A stretch of DNA of 64,000 nt from UBA10646 sp046296295 (GTDB taxonomy: Bacteria > Bacteroidota > Bacteroidia > Chitinophagales > Chitinophagaceae). The translations under genes and the position numbers were made by a program. The stretch spans positions 1-64,000 of the forward strand of contig JBKBLG010000016.1 in assembly GCA_046296295.1 (NCBI GenBank), written 5' to 3'. Shown piece by piece: positions 26,713 through 34,322 of the stretch (within the stretch, counting starts at the first letter, position 1; each line of letters begins with the position of its first letter). A model generated the notes under the pieces. That model made no database searches. It had not been told where the DNA came from and was given only the letters and a program-made list of their open reading frames with translations.

Positions 26713-28038
26713 CTAAGCAACCTTACGGTAAATTTGATTGAAGAATCGAATATTTAGCAATAAACCCGAAGTGGTTAAACCTGCTACCAACCCTAACCAA
26801 ATGCCAGCAGCTTGTAGTTCGTGCACAAATGCCAGATAATACCCGGTGGGTATTCCAATTACCCAATATGCAATTGCTACGAAAATGGTAGGTACTTTCA
26901 CATCTTTACGTCCACGGCATAACCCAACTCCAATAGCTTGTGCAGCATCGGATATTTGAAACAGTGCTGCGTACAGTAACAAATTTGCCGCAAGGCCCAT
27001 AACCATATTTTCATTGGTAAATATTTGTGGCAACCACTCATTACCAAATGCCAGCCCCAAAGCACATATAACGCCGTACAATACCCCCCCTAAAAGAGTT
27101 GACTTTCCTATGGCAAGCATTTGCTGTTGATTGCTTTGTCCGTACGCATAGCTAACACGAATACTACCGGCTACAGAAAAACCAAGTGCCACCATAAATG
27201 TGGTACTAGCGCAGTTGAGTGCTATTTGATGTGCTGCTTGTTGTGTTGCACCTAACCAACCCACCATAATACCTGAAACACTGAAAGCCGCTACTTCCAT
27301 TGTGTATTGCAGGCTACTAGGAATACCTAATTTGAGCAGTTGTTGTAAGGTAGCTATATGCCATAAAGAACGCCATTGTACATTGGCAACATATTTTTTA
27401 AACCAACGATGCTTAGCCACTACCCACCACATGGCTAACATCATCAATACTCTCGTGATAAGTGTTGCTGCACCTGCCCCAAAAAGTTCCCATCGAGGGA
27501 AGCCCCAATGGCCGAATATAAAAAGCCAATTAAGCAATCCATTAATCGGAAGTGCCAGCAATGAAATTAACATGGCAGTGCTGGTATGCTGCAACCCATC
27601 GGCAAACTGCTTAAAAGCCATGAACAATAACATAGGTAACAAGCTTACTGCCATGGTAATGTAATATGGTACGCTTAATGCAGCCACCTCGGCATCTTGC
27701 CGCATATGAAATAGCATAGGATACGAGGGCACCAAAATGGCAACAAGCAATAAGCCTGCTATTAACATCATTACTACACCATTACCCAATAGCCTGCTAA
27801 TACCAGCAACATTCCTTTGACCTTGTGCAATTGCTATGAGCGGTGTGATACCCATAGATAAGCCAATGCCCATTACTTGTGGTATGCCAATAACATTGTT
27901 AACCAAAGAACTCGCTGCAAGCAATTTATAGCTAACAGCACCTACCATGGCACTATCAATCAAACCCAAACCAACTTGTACCAAATTACCCAAAATGATG
28001 GGTAAGGCTAGCTTTAATGTTGCATTAAACTGTTGCAT
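26713..28038 (-). CDS. MATE-family multidrug/cation antiporter
   Basis: This roughly 441-residue membrane protein has about 12 helices in two repeated halves. The N terminus LALPIILGNLVQVGLGLIDSAMVG is the typical MatE opening (landmark: LIDSAMVG), and the second half starts near LGIPSSLQYTMEVAAF. It exports drugs or metabolites using a sodium or proton gradient. I prefer the ATG at 28038 (MQQFNATLK) over a TTG nine bases earlier. Motif copies lie at 26720-26733, where the last codons read IYRKVA, and at 26993-27006, read as LAAN. Confidence 0.92.
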   Translation of the reverse strand: MQQFNATLKLALPIILGNLVQVGLGLIDSAMVGAVSYKLLAASSLVNNVIGIPQVMGIGLSMGITPLIAIAQGQRNVAGISRLLGNGVVMMLIAGLLLVAILVPSYPMLFHMRQDAEVAALSVPYYITMAVSLLPMLLFMAFKQFADGLQHTSTAMLISLLALPINGLLNWLFIFGHWGFPRWELFGAGAATLITRVLMMLAMWWVVAKHRWFKKYVANVQWRSLWHIATLQQLLKLGIPSSLQYTMEVAAFSVSGIMVGWLGATQQAAHQIALNCASTTFMVALGFSVAGSIRVSYAYGQSNQQQMLAIGKSTLLGGVLYGVICALGLAFGNEWLPQIFTNENMVMGLAANLLLYAALFQISDAAQAIGVGLCRGRKDVKVPTIFVAIAYWVIGIPTGYYLAFVHELQAAGIWLGLVAGLTTSGLLLNIRFFNQIYRKVA

Positions 28039-28110
28039 AGCTGGCAAATGTAGCCATCCAACCTAGTATAGCTTATTCAAAAGTGAGCATTAACTTATCT
28101 TAGCGGCCTT

Positions 28111-29334
28111 ATGAGCCAATTTTTAAGCAACGAGCAGTTAATAGATGCAGCCAAGCAATTTGGAACACCATTGTATGTATACAACACCCAACAAATTACA
28201 CAGCAGTATGAGCAACTTACGGCAGCTTTTAAAAATGTAAAGGCACGTTTTTTTTATGCCTGCAAATCGCTTACAAATGTAAATATTTTGCAACATTTAT
28301 GTAAGTTAGGTAGTGGCCTAGATTGTGTGAGCATCAATGAGGTATTATTGGGTTTAAAGGCAGGTTTTGCACCACAGAATATTTTATACACACCCAACTG
28401 TGTTGATTTCGAAGAAATTGAAGCTGCCAAGCAACTAAGTGTTCATATTAATATTGACAACATTAGTATTCTTGAACAATTCGGCACCAAATATGGCGGT
28501 AGCTACCCCGTATGCATTCGTTTAAATCCGCATATTATGGCGGGTGGCAACTATAAGATTTCAACCGGGCATGTTGATAGTAAGTTTGGCATAAGCATTC
28601 ACCAGATCAGACATATTGAACGTGTGGTTAAAACAACCGGCATTCATGTACAAGGCATACACATGCACACTGGTAGTGAGATTAAGGATGTGAATGTATT
28701 CTTGCAAGGGTTGGAAGTAATGTTTGCGATGGCAACCCACTTCCCCAATATTGAGTTTATAGATTTAGGTAGTGGTTTTAAAGTGCCGTATCAGGCAGGC
28801 GATGTTCAAACCGATATTGATATACTAGGTATAAAAGTTGCTGAGGCATTTGAAGCTTACCAACAAGAAACAGGCAAATCATTAGAAGTATGGTTTGAGC
28901 CAGGCAAATTTTTAGTGAGTGAAGCGGGCTACTTTATAGTAAAAGCAAACGTTATAAAACAAACAACTGCTACCGTTTTTGTAGGGGTGAATAGTGGCTT
29001 CAATCATTTGATCCGCCCTATGTTTTACGATGCCTACCATAGAATTGAAAATATAAGCAACCCACAAGGTGCAGCACGTATTTATACTGTTGTAGGTAAC
29101 ATTTGTGAAACCGACACTTTTGCTTGGGATAGAAAAATTAGTGAGGTACGTGAAGGCGATTATTTAGTGTTTTACAATGCTGGTGCTTATGGTTTTGAGA
29201 TGAGTAGTAATTTCAATAGCCGCCTACGCCCTGCTGAAGTAATGTTAAATAGCCAAGGGCAGTGGCAACTGATTCGTCAGCGTGAAACCTTCGATGATTT
29301 ATTACGTAATCAAATTATATCCGATCAAGTATAA
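28111..29334 (+). CDS. lysA: Diaminopimelate decarboxylase
   Basis: This 407-residue PLP enzyme (fold type III) makes lysine from meso-diaminopimelate. The PLP lysine lies in FFYACKSLTNVNIL (about residue 50). Other marks are IHMHTGSEI, FEPGKFLVSEAG, and the C-terminal GNICETDTFAWD and GAYGFEMSSNFNSRLRPAE. It is an orphan lysine gene, since no other lysine biosynthesis genes are in the window. It is followed by a GNAT gene 17 bases later. Confidence 0.95.
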   Translation: MSQFLSNEQLIDAAKQFGTPLYVYNTQQITQQYEQLTAAFKNVKARFFYACKSLTNVNILQHLCKLGSGLDCVSINEVLLGLKAGFAPQNILYTPNCVDFEEIEAAKQLSVHINIDNISILEQFGTKYGGSYPVCIRLNPHIMAGGNYKISTGHVDSKFGISIHQIRHIERVVKTTGIHVQGIHMHTGSEIKDVNVFLQGLEVMFAMATHFPNIEFIDLGSGFKVPYQAGDVQTDIDILGIKVAEAFEAYQQETGKSLEVWFEPGKFLVSEAGYFIVKANVIKQTTATVFVGVNSGFNHLIRPMFYDAYHRIENISNPQGAARIYTVVGNICETDTFAWDRKISEVREGDYLVFYNAGAYGFEMSSNFNSRLRPAEVMLNSQGQWQLIRQRETFDDLLRNQIISDQV

Positions 29335-29351
29335 TTTTCCCAGCATACCAC

Positions 29352-29813
29352 ATGAACAATACGAACGCATTTGTTATACGCAAAGCAGTACGCAGCGATT
29401 GTACTCGCATGATGGAGTTAATACATGAACTTGCAGCCTACGAAAAAGCTCCGCATGAAGTAACTGTATCACTAGCGCATTTTGAAAATAGTGGTTTTGG
29501 TACCAAACCAGTATGGTGGGCTTATGTAGCCGAGGTAGATAGCACCGTAATAGGGTTTGCCCTATACTACATACGATACAGTACTTGGAAGGGGCAGCGT
29601 ATGTATCTTGAAGATTTGTTGGTTACAGAAGCCTGGCGAGGTAAAGGTGTAGGTATGCTACTTTTTAATGCCTTGATAGCTGCTGCTAAAGAACAACAAC
29701 TTAATGGTATTACTTGGCAAGTGTTAAACTGGAATGAACCTGCTATCAACTTTTATAAAAAGCTTGCTGCCAACTTTGATGCCTCATGGGTGAATTGTAG
29801 TTTGAATGTATAA
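29352..29813 (+). CDS. GNAT-family N-acetyltransferase
   Basis: This 153-residue protein has the GNAT acetyl-CoA loop EAWRGKGVGMLLF (Q/RxxGxG/A form, about residues 97-109) and the closing NEPAINFYKKLAANFD. The overall sequence, with YLEDLLVTEAWRGKG, resembles the diamine acetyltransferase-like branch. The substrate cannot be told from the sequence. It probably shares a transcript with lysA and ends at a short-form motif and a strong hairpin. Confidence 0.88.
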   Translation: MNNTNAFVIRKAVRSDCTRMMELIHELAAYEKAPHEVTVSLAHFENSGFGTKPVWWAYVAEVDSTVIGFALYYIRYSTWKGQRMYLEDLLVTEAWRGKGVGMLLFNALIAAAKEQQLNGITWQVLNWNEPAINFYKKLAANFDASWVNCSLNV

Positions 29814-29814
29814 C

Positions 29815-29827
29815 ACTTACGTAAATG
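29815..29827 (-). repeat. Short-form (class II) dispersed motif
   Basis: ACTTACGTAAATG follows one base after the GNAT stop codon and just precedes the GC-rich hairpin. Confidence 0.7.
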
Positions 29828-29831
29828 ATTG

Positions 29832-29884
29832 ACTATACAATACAAGTATGGCGGCCTACGGCCGCCATACTTGTATTGTATAGT
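29832..29884. repeat. GC-rich perfect hairpin, 25-bp stem
   Basis: The centre GGCGGCC-TAC-GGCCGCC is flanked by perfectly paired arms (ACTATACAATACAAGTAT on the left). It is placed between convergent GNAT and RluB-type genes. It belongs to the same family as 2774-2816 and 54303-54337. Confidence 0.85.
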
Positions 29885-29897
29885 TGTGTTGTTATAG

Positions 29898-31130
29898 TTA
29901 CCTCTTCGTAAATGAACTATTCAAAAACTTCAGATTTCTAATTTCTTTTTCATTTAAAAAACGCCACTTGCCTCGCTCTACATTTTTCTTTGTAAGATTA
30001 GCAAACATTACACGATCTAAGTTGCGAACATCGTAACCCAAATGCTCAAACAAACGTCGTACAATTCTATTACGACCGCTATGTATCTCTATACCAATTA
30101 CCCTTTTATCTTTCGCATCGGCATAGGCTAAACTATCGGCTGCAATAAACCCATCTTTTAATTGAACACCTTGTAATATTTCTTGAAAATGCGTTTTTGT
30201 AAGCACCTTATCTAACTTAACTTCATAAATTTTCTTCACCTGAAAGCTAGGGTGTGTAAGCTTTTGCGCCAGTTCACCATCATTGGTCATTAATAAAACA
30301 CCGGTAGTATTACGATCTAAACGACCAACCGGGTAGATACGTTGTTGTGCTGCATCTTTTACTAAATCTAATACCGTTTTACGCCCTTCAGGATCTTTAA
30401 CAGTAGTAATGTAATCTTTAGGTTTATTCAATAATATGTATACTAAATCGTGCTGTATATGTAGCAGTTTGCCGCCAAACTTAATTTTATCATCGCTGCT
30501 AACTTTAAAACCAGGCTCATATACTTTATCGCCATTAACTTCAACCTTACCTGCTTTAACCATTTCGGCGGCTTCGCGGCGGCCACAAATACCAGCATAA
30601 GCAATAAACTTATTCAACGGCATTTTTTCATTGATCGGCTTTTCAGAAATTGGTTCTGTTTTGAATTTTGTACTACGATTGGTAGATGCTGTTGCTGTTT
30701 TATTTACCGTAAGGTTATTGGTAGGTGTAGTAACACGTTTTTGCCATTTCGGTTCAAAACTTTGCTTATCTGTTTTATCTATTTTTTTTGCAGCGGCTGG
30801 TTTTTTGGCAGTACTTAACAATGCTGCGGCCTTTTTAATATCGCCTTTTACGAAGCTATCTGCCCACTGTTGTAGTTGCTCTTTTTCAGATTGGTACTCC
30901 CTTGCGGTAAATGTTTTTTTGCCGGCAGGCTTTACGCTACGCGGGGCATTACTTGGTGCGTTATACTGCCAGCCTTGTTGTTCTGCTCGCTTTTTCTGAC
31001 GCATTGCTTCGCCTACTGCACGTGCCTCGGCTTTTGCTTTTCGCTTTTCTTGTTTAAGTGTTTCTTTCTTTTTTGCACCGGCAAGTTTTGGATTGATAAA
31101 CTTGTCGAAACCTGATGTTGCTTTCGCCAT
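29898..31130 (-). CDS. RluB/RsuA-family pseudouridine synthase with long basic N-terminal extension
   Basis: The 410-residue protein has an S4 RNA-binding domain (about residues 168-230: NKFIAYAGICGRREAAEMV, KVEVNG) followed by the RsuA/RluB catalytic domain with YPVGRLDRNTTGVLLMTND. Homologues in E. coli lack the first 165 residues seen here, which are rich in Lys, Ala and Gln (TLKQEKRKAKAEARAVGEAM) and likely disordered. Two dispersed-motif copies lie in this extension (30712 as LTVN; 30899 as FTAR). It modifies rRNA, probably 23S. Confidence 0.92.
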   Translation of the reverse strand: MAKATSGFDKFINPKLAGAKKKETLKQEKRKAKAEARAVGEAMRQKKRAEQQGWQYNAPSNAPRSVKPAGKKTFTAREYQSEKEQLQQWADSFVKGDIKKAAALLSTAKKPAAAKKIDKTDKQSFEPKWQKRVTTPTNNLTVNKTATASTNRSTKFKTEPISEKPINEKMPLNKFIAYAGICGRREAAEMVKAGKVEVNGDKVYEPGFKVSSDDKIKFGGKLLHIQHDLVYILLNKPKDYITTVKDPEGRKTVLDLVKDAAQQRIYPVGRLDRNTTGVLLMTNDGELAQKLTHPSFQVKKIYEVKLDKVLTKTHFQEILQGVQLKDGFIAADSLAYADAKDKRVIGIEIHSGRNRIVRRLFEHLGYDVRNLDRVMFANLTKKNVERGKWRFLNEKEIRNLKFLNSSFTKR

Positions 31131-31175
31131 ACTACTTGTTTTAGCCGTTTTTCAACGGGATGATTGATATAATAA

Positions 31176-32213
31176 TTAACCCTTGTTTGCTAGCTGACCA
31201 CACGCTGCATCGATATCTTTTCCTCTGCTACGGCGTAAGTGGGCATTCACTCTGTTCGCCGATAAATACTGCATAAACTGATCTACCACCTTTTCATCGG
31301 GCTTACGAAATTTAGCCATATCAATGCTATTATATTCAATGATGTTCACTAAATCGGCAGGCACTTGGCGGAATACTTTAATTAGCTCATCAGCATCTTT
31401 CTGAGAATCATTAAAGTCTTTGAACAAAATATATTCAAAAGTAATTTCGTTTTTAGTATGCTTATAAAAATAATTTAATGCCTCTATCAATGCCTTTATG
31501 TTATTGGTTTCATTGATAGGCATAATTTCATTTCGCTTTACATCGTTAGCTGCATGCAAGCTTAATGCTAGTTTAAAACGCACTTTATCGTCGCCAAGTT
31601 TCTTAATCATTTTTGCAACACCAGCCGTGCTAACCGTAATGCGACGCGGACTCATACCTAGTGCTTCTTCTGAGCTTATACGTTCAATAGATCGTAACAC
31701 ATTATTGTAGTTGAGCAAAGGTTCGCCCATGCCCATAAATACAATATTGGTTAGTTTTTTCTGATATACTTGCTCGCTTTGTTGGTTTAAGAGTACCACC
31801 TCATCAAATATTTCATCAAAGGTGAGGTTTCGTTTTCTATCCATATATCCGGTTGCACAAAACTTACAACTGAGGCTACAGCCAATTTGACTACTCACAC
31901 AAGCTGTTTTTCTTTCGTCGGTAGGTATTAATACCCCCTCTACCAAGTGGCCATCGTGTGTTTTAAATCTGCTTTTAATAGTTCCATCGGCACTATGTTG
32001 TGTAGCATCTACCTGTAATGCCGGCAACACAAATTGAGCTTGGAGTTGTGCTCTCAATGCTTTGCTAATATTACTCATAGCATCGAAACTATGGGCTTGC
32101 TTTTGCCAAATCCATTCGTATACCTGTTGTGCTCTAAATTTTTTTTCGCCCATTTGCAAGAAGTAATCTATTAATTCTTGCTGTGTTAAATGGCGAATAT
32201 TTTGTAAGTCCAT
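31176..32213 (-). CDS. rlmN: Dual-specificity RNA methyltransferase (23S rRNA A2503 / tRNA A37)
   Basis: This 345-residue radical-SAM enzyme methylates C2 of adenine. The SAM-cluster motif CSLSCKFCATG is clear, as are GMGEPLLNY and the C-terminal catalytic Cys in RGKDIDAACGQLANKG. I chose the ATG at 32213 (MDLQNIRHLTQQEL). A longer frame to 32324 would run through the terminator of the peroxiredoxin gene. Confidence 0.96.
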   Translation of the reverse strand: MDLQNIRHLTQQELIDYFLQMGEKKFRAQQVYEWIWQKQAHSFDAMSNISKALRAQLQAQFVLPALQVDATQHSADGTIKSRFKTHDGHLVEGVLIPTDERKTACVSSQIGCSLSCKFCATGYMDRKRNLTFDEIFDEVVLLNQQSEQVYQKKLTNIVFMGMGEPLLNYNNVLRSIERISSEEALGMSPRRITVSTAGVAKMIKKLGDDKVRFKLALSLHAANDVKRNEIMPINETNNIKALIEALNYFYKHTKNEITFEYILFKDFNDSQKDADELIKVFRQVPADLVNIIEYNSIDMAKFRKPDEKVVDQFMQYLSANRVNAHLRRSRGKDIDAACGQLANKG

Positions 32214-32285
32214 CGGGCAAAAGTAATCTATTTTGCCGCAAATGGCTGTTAAAGCGGCAAATCGTACACACGAGGCACGCATTAT

Positions 32286-32316
32286 AAAAGCCCGAACATA
32301 AATGCTCGGGCTTTTT
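32286..32316 (-). terminator. Terminator after the peroxiredoxin gene
   Basis: AAAAGCCCGA...TCGGGCTTTT is a 10-bp stem with a 10-base loop and T-run on the minus strand, 18 bases past the peroxiredoxin stop codon. Confidence 0.8.
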
Positions 32317-32334
32317 AACACCAATTAAATGTAC

Positions 32335-32973
32335 CTAATTTAAGTTGGGTTGGGGGGTGTACCTTAAATAAGGTTTCACTACCTTAATACCTTTTGGAAA
32401 TTTTTCTAAAGCTACTTCAGTGCTCATTGCAGGAGCCACAATAACATCATCGCCTTGTTGCCAATTTGCAGGTGTTGCAACGCTATGCTCAGCTGTTAGT
32501 TGTAAAGAATCTATTACTCTTAACACTTCTACAAAATTGCGTCCGGTACTTGCAGGATAGGTTATGATGAGTTTTATCTTTTTATCCGGACCAATGATAA
32601 ATAACGACCTTACGGTAAAACTTTCACTAGCATTCGGATGAATCATATCGTAAGCGGTAGCAACGGCCCTATCTTCATCAGCAATGATGGGAAAATCGAC
32701 AGTGGTGTTTTGTGTTTCATTAATATCATCAATCCATTGTAAATGTTTATCAAGCGGATCAACACTTAATGCTAATACCTTTACATTACGCTCTTCAAAG
32801 GCTGCTTTTAACTGAGCCGTTTTGCCTAGTTCGGTGGTGCACACAGGTGTGAAATCGGCAGGATGCGAAAACAACACCCCCCAACTATTGCCCAAGTATT
32901 CATAAAAGTCAATATGGCCAATTGTTGTTACTGCTTTAAAATTTGGAGCTACATCTCCCAAACGTAAACCCAT
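32335..32973 (-). CDS. 1-Cys peroxiredoxin, Prx6 type
   Basis: This 212-residue thiol peroxidase has the peroxidatic Cys in HPADFTPVCTTELG (about residue 46) and the DPLDKHLQWIDDI segment typical of the Prx6 branch. It lacks a resolving Cys elsewhere, as expected for a 1-Cys enzyme. It reduces hydrogen peroxide and organic peroxides in the cytoplasm. A motif variant at 32607-32620 encodes FTVRSLFIIGPDK. Confidence 0.93.
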   Translation of the reverse strand: MGLRLGDVAPNFKAVTTIGHIDFYEYLGNSWGVLFSHPADFTPVCTTELGKTAQLKAAFEERNVKVLALSVDPLDKHLQWIDDINETQNTTVDFPIIADEDRAVATAYDMIHPNASESFTVRSLFIIGPDKKIKLIITYPASTGRNFVEVLRVIDSLQLTAEHSVATPANWQQGDDVIVAPAMSTEVALEKFPKGIKVVKPYLRYTPQPNLN

Positions 32974-33060
32974 AGTTATATTTTTTATACATGAATTTGT
33001 TATGGGTTGCTAAAATAGCATTGTCCTACAAAACAAGTAGACTTATTTTGTTAAAAAAAA

Positions 33061-34224
33061 CTACCCACGCTTCTTACTAGCACCAGCCTTTACCAAGGCA
33101 GTTATACCAAACTTATTTTTAACATCATCTATGGCTTTGTAAAGTTGGTTGGTTTTATTGGTATCGTAGAACAAACTTGCTTGTTGTGCATGTTCTGTAA
33201 AGTCTGACAAACGAACTCCTAACAAGCGAACAGGCATACCCTTCCTGTACAATTGTTGAAATAATGCTTTGGCAGCAACTAGAATTTCTGAATCGCTGCG
33301 TGTATAAGGGATATGCGATTGCTTACTTGTGGTTTCAAAATTGGGATAACGAATTTTCACAGTTACACAACCCGCCAACTTACCATCTTGTCGCAGCTCA
33401 AAACCAATTCGTTCAACCATTCTGGTGAGTTGCGACAACAAAAAATCAATATCAGTAATATTTTCATCGAAGGTGTTTTCTGTAGATATGCTTTTTGCTT
33501 CATGATAATTGCCTACCACACCATGATGAATGCCATTACTTTTGTCCCACAAATCACTCCCGTATCTCCCGAAATACTTTTCGAGTAATGCCTTGGGCAT
33601 TGCCGCAATATCGCCGATGGTTTGAATATTCAATGCTTCAAGTTTAGGAAGGGTATGTTTTCCTATACCCGGAATTTTATTTACCGGTAAGGGTGCCAGA
33701 AACTCTTGCTCATGGCCAGGGGGTACAAATAAGTAACCGTTAGGCTTTGCCTCATCAGTGGCAATTTTAGCCACCAACTTATTTGTGGCTAAGCCAAATG
33801 AAATAGGTAGTTGTGTAGCGTCGATAATCATTTGCCGTAAGGCGAGTGTCCACTCAAATACATTAAAAAATGTATCCATGCCTGTTAAATCGATATAAAA
33901 CTCATCGATAGAAGCTTTTTCGAACAAAGGTGCTTTACTGGCAATAATATCGGTAACCCACCTACTGTAGCGGCTGTATTCACTACGGGTACCACGTAGC
34001 ACAATAGCTTCGGGACATAACTGCAAAGCCTTTTTCATGGCCATAGCACTGTGTACACCAAACTTACGGGCCTCATAACTACATGCAGCTACCACACCCC
34101 GCTCTCTAGTACCACCAACAATTACAGGCTTCCCCTTCAGGGTAGGATTATTGAGTACCTCTACACTCACAAAGAAGCTATCGAGATCAAAGTGTGCAAT
34201 ATATGTTTGCGGCATGGCTGACAT
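33061..34224 (-). CDS. dinB: DNA polymerase IV (Y family)
   Basis: This 387-residue translesion polymerase has FDLDSFFVSVE with metal-binding Asp and ASIDEFYIDLTG with the catalytic Asp-Glu. The helix-hairpin-helix KIPGIGKHTLPKLEALNIQTIGD and a C-terminal little-finger domain follow. It copies damaged DNA with low fidelity. No umuD or lexA neighbour is seen. A motif copy at 33830-33843 reads as ALRQ. An alternative start three codons in is equally good. Confidence 0.95.
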   Translation of the reverse strand: MSAMPQTYIAHFDLDSFFVSVEVLNNPTLKGKPVIVGGTRERGVVAACSYEARKFGVHSAMAMKKALQLCPEAIVLRGTRSEYSRYSRWVTDIIASKAPLFEKASIDEFYIDLTGMDTFFNVFEWTLALRQMIIDATQLPISFGLATNKLVAKIATDEAKPNGYLFVPPGHEQEFLAPLPVNKIPGIGKHTLPKLEALNIQTIGDIAAMPKALLEKYFGRYGSDLWDKSNGIHHGVVGNYHEAKSISTENTFDENITDIDFLLSQLTRMVERIGFELRQDGKLAGCVTVKIRYPNFETTSKQSHIPYTRSDSEILVAAKALFQQLYRKGMPVRLLGVRLSDFTEHAQQASLFYDTNKTNQLYKAIDDVKNKFGITALVKAGASKKRG

Positions 34225-34245
34225 ATGGTAAAAGTAGCGAAGCTT

Positions 34246-34259
34246 ACCTTACGGTAAAT
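34246..34259 (-). repeat. Exact dispersed motif upstream of dinB
   Basis: ACCTTACGGTAAAT lies 21 bases before the dinB start codon in the gap to the PKD-protein gene. Confidence 0.85.
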
Positions 34260-34322
34260 GAAGCCATTGAGTGGCATAAACAGTACTTACCCCCTACCCG
34301 ACTATTATGCTTGCAAAAGCAA

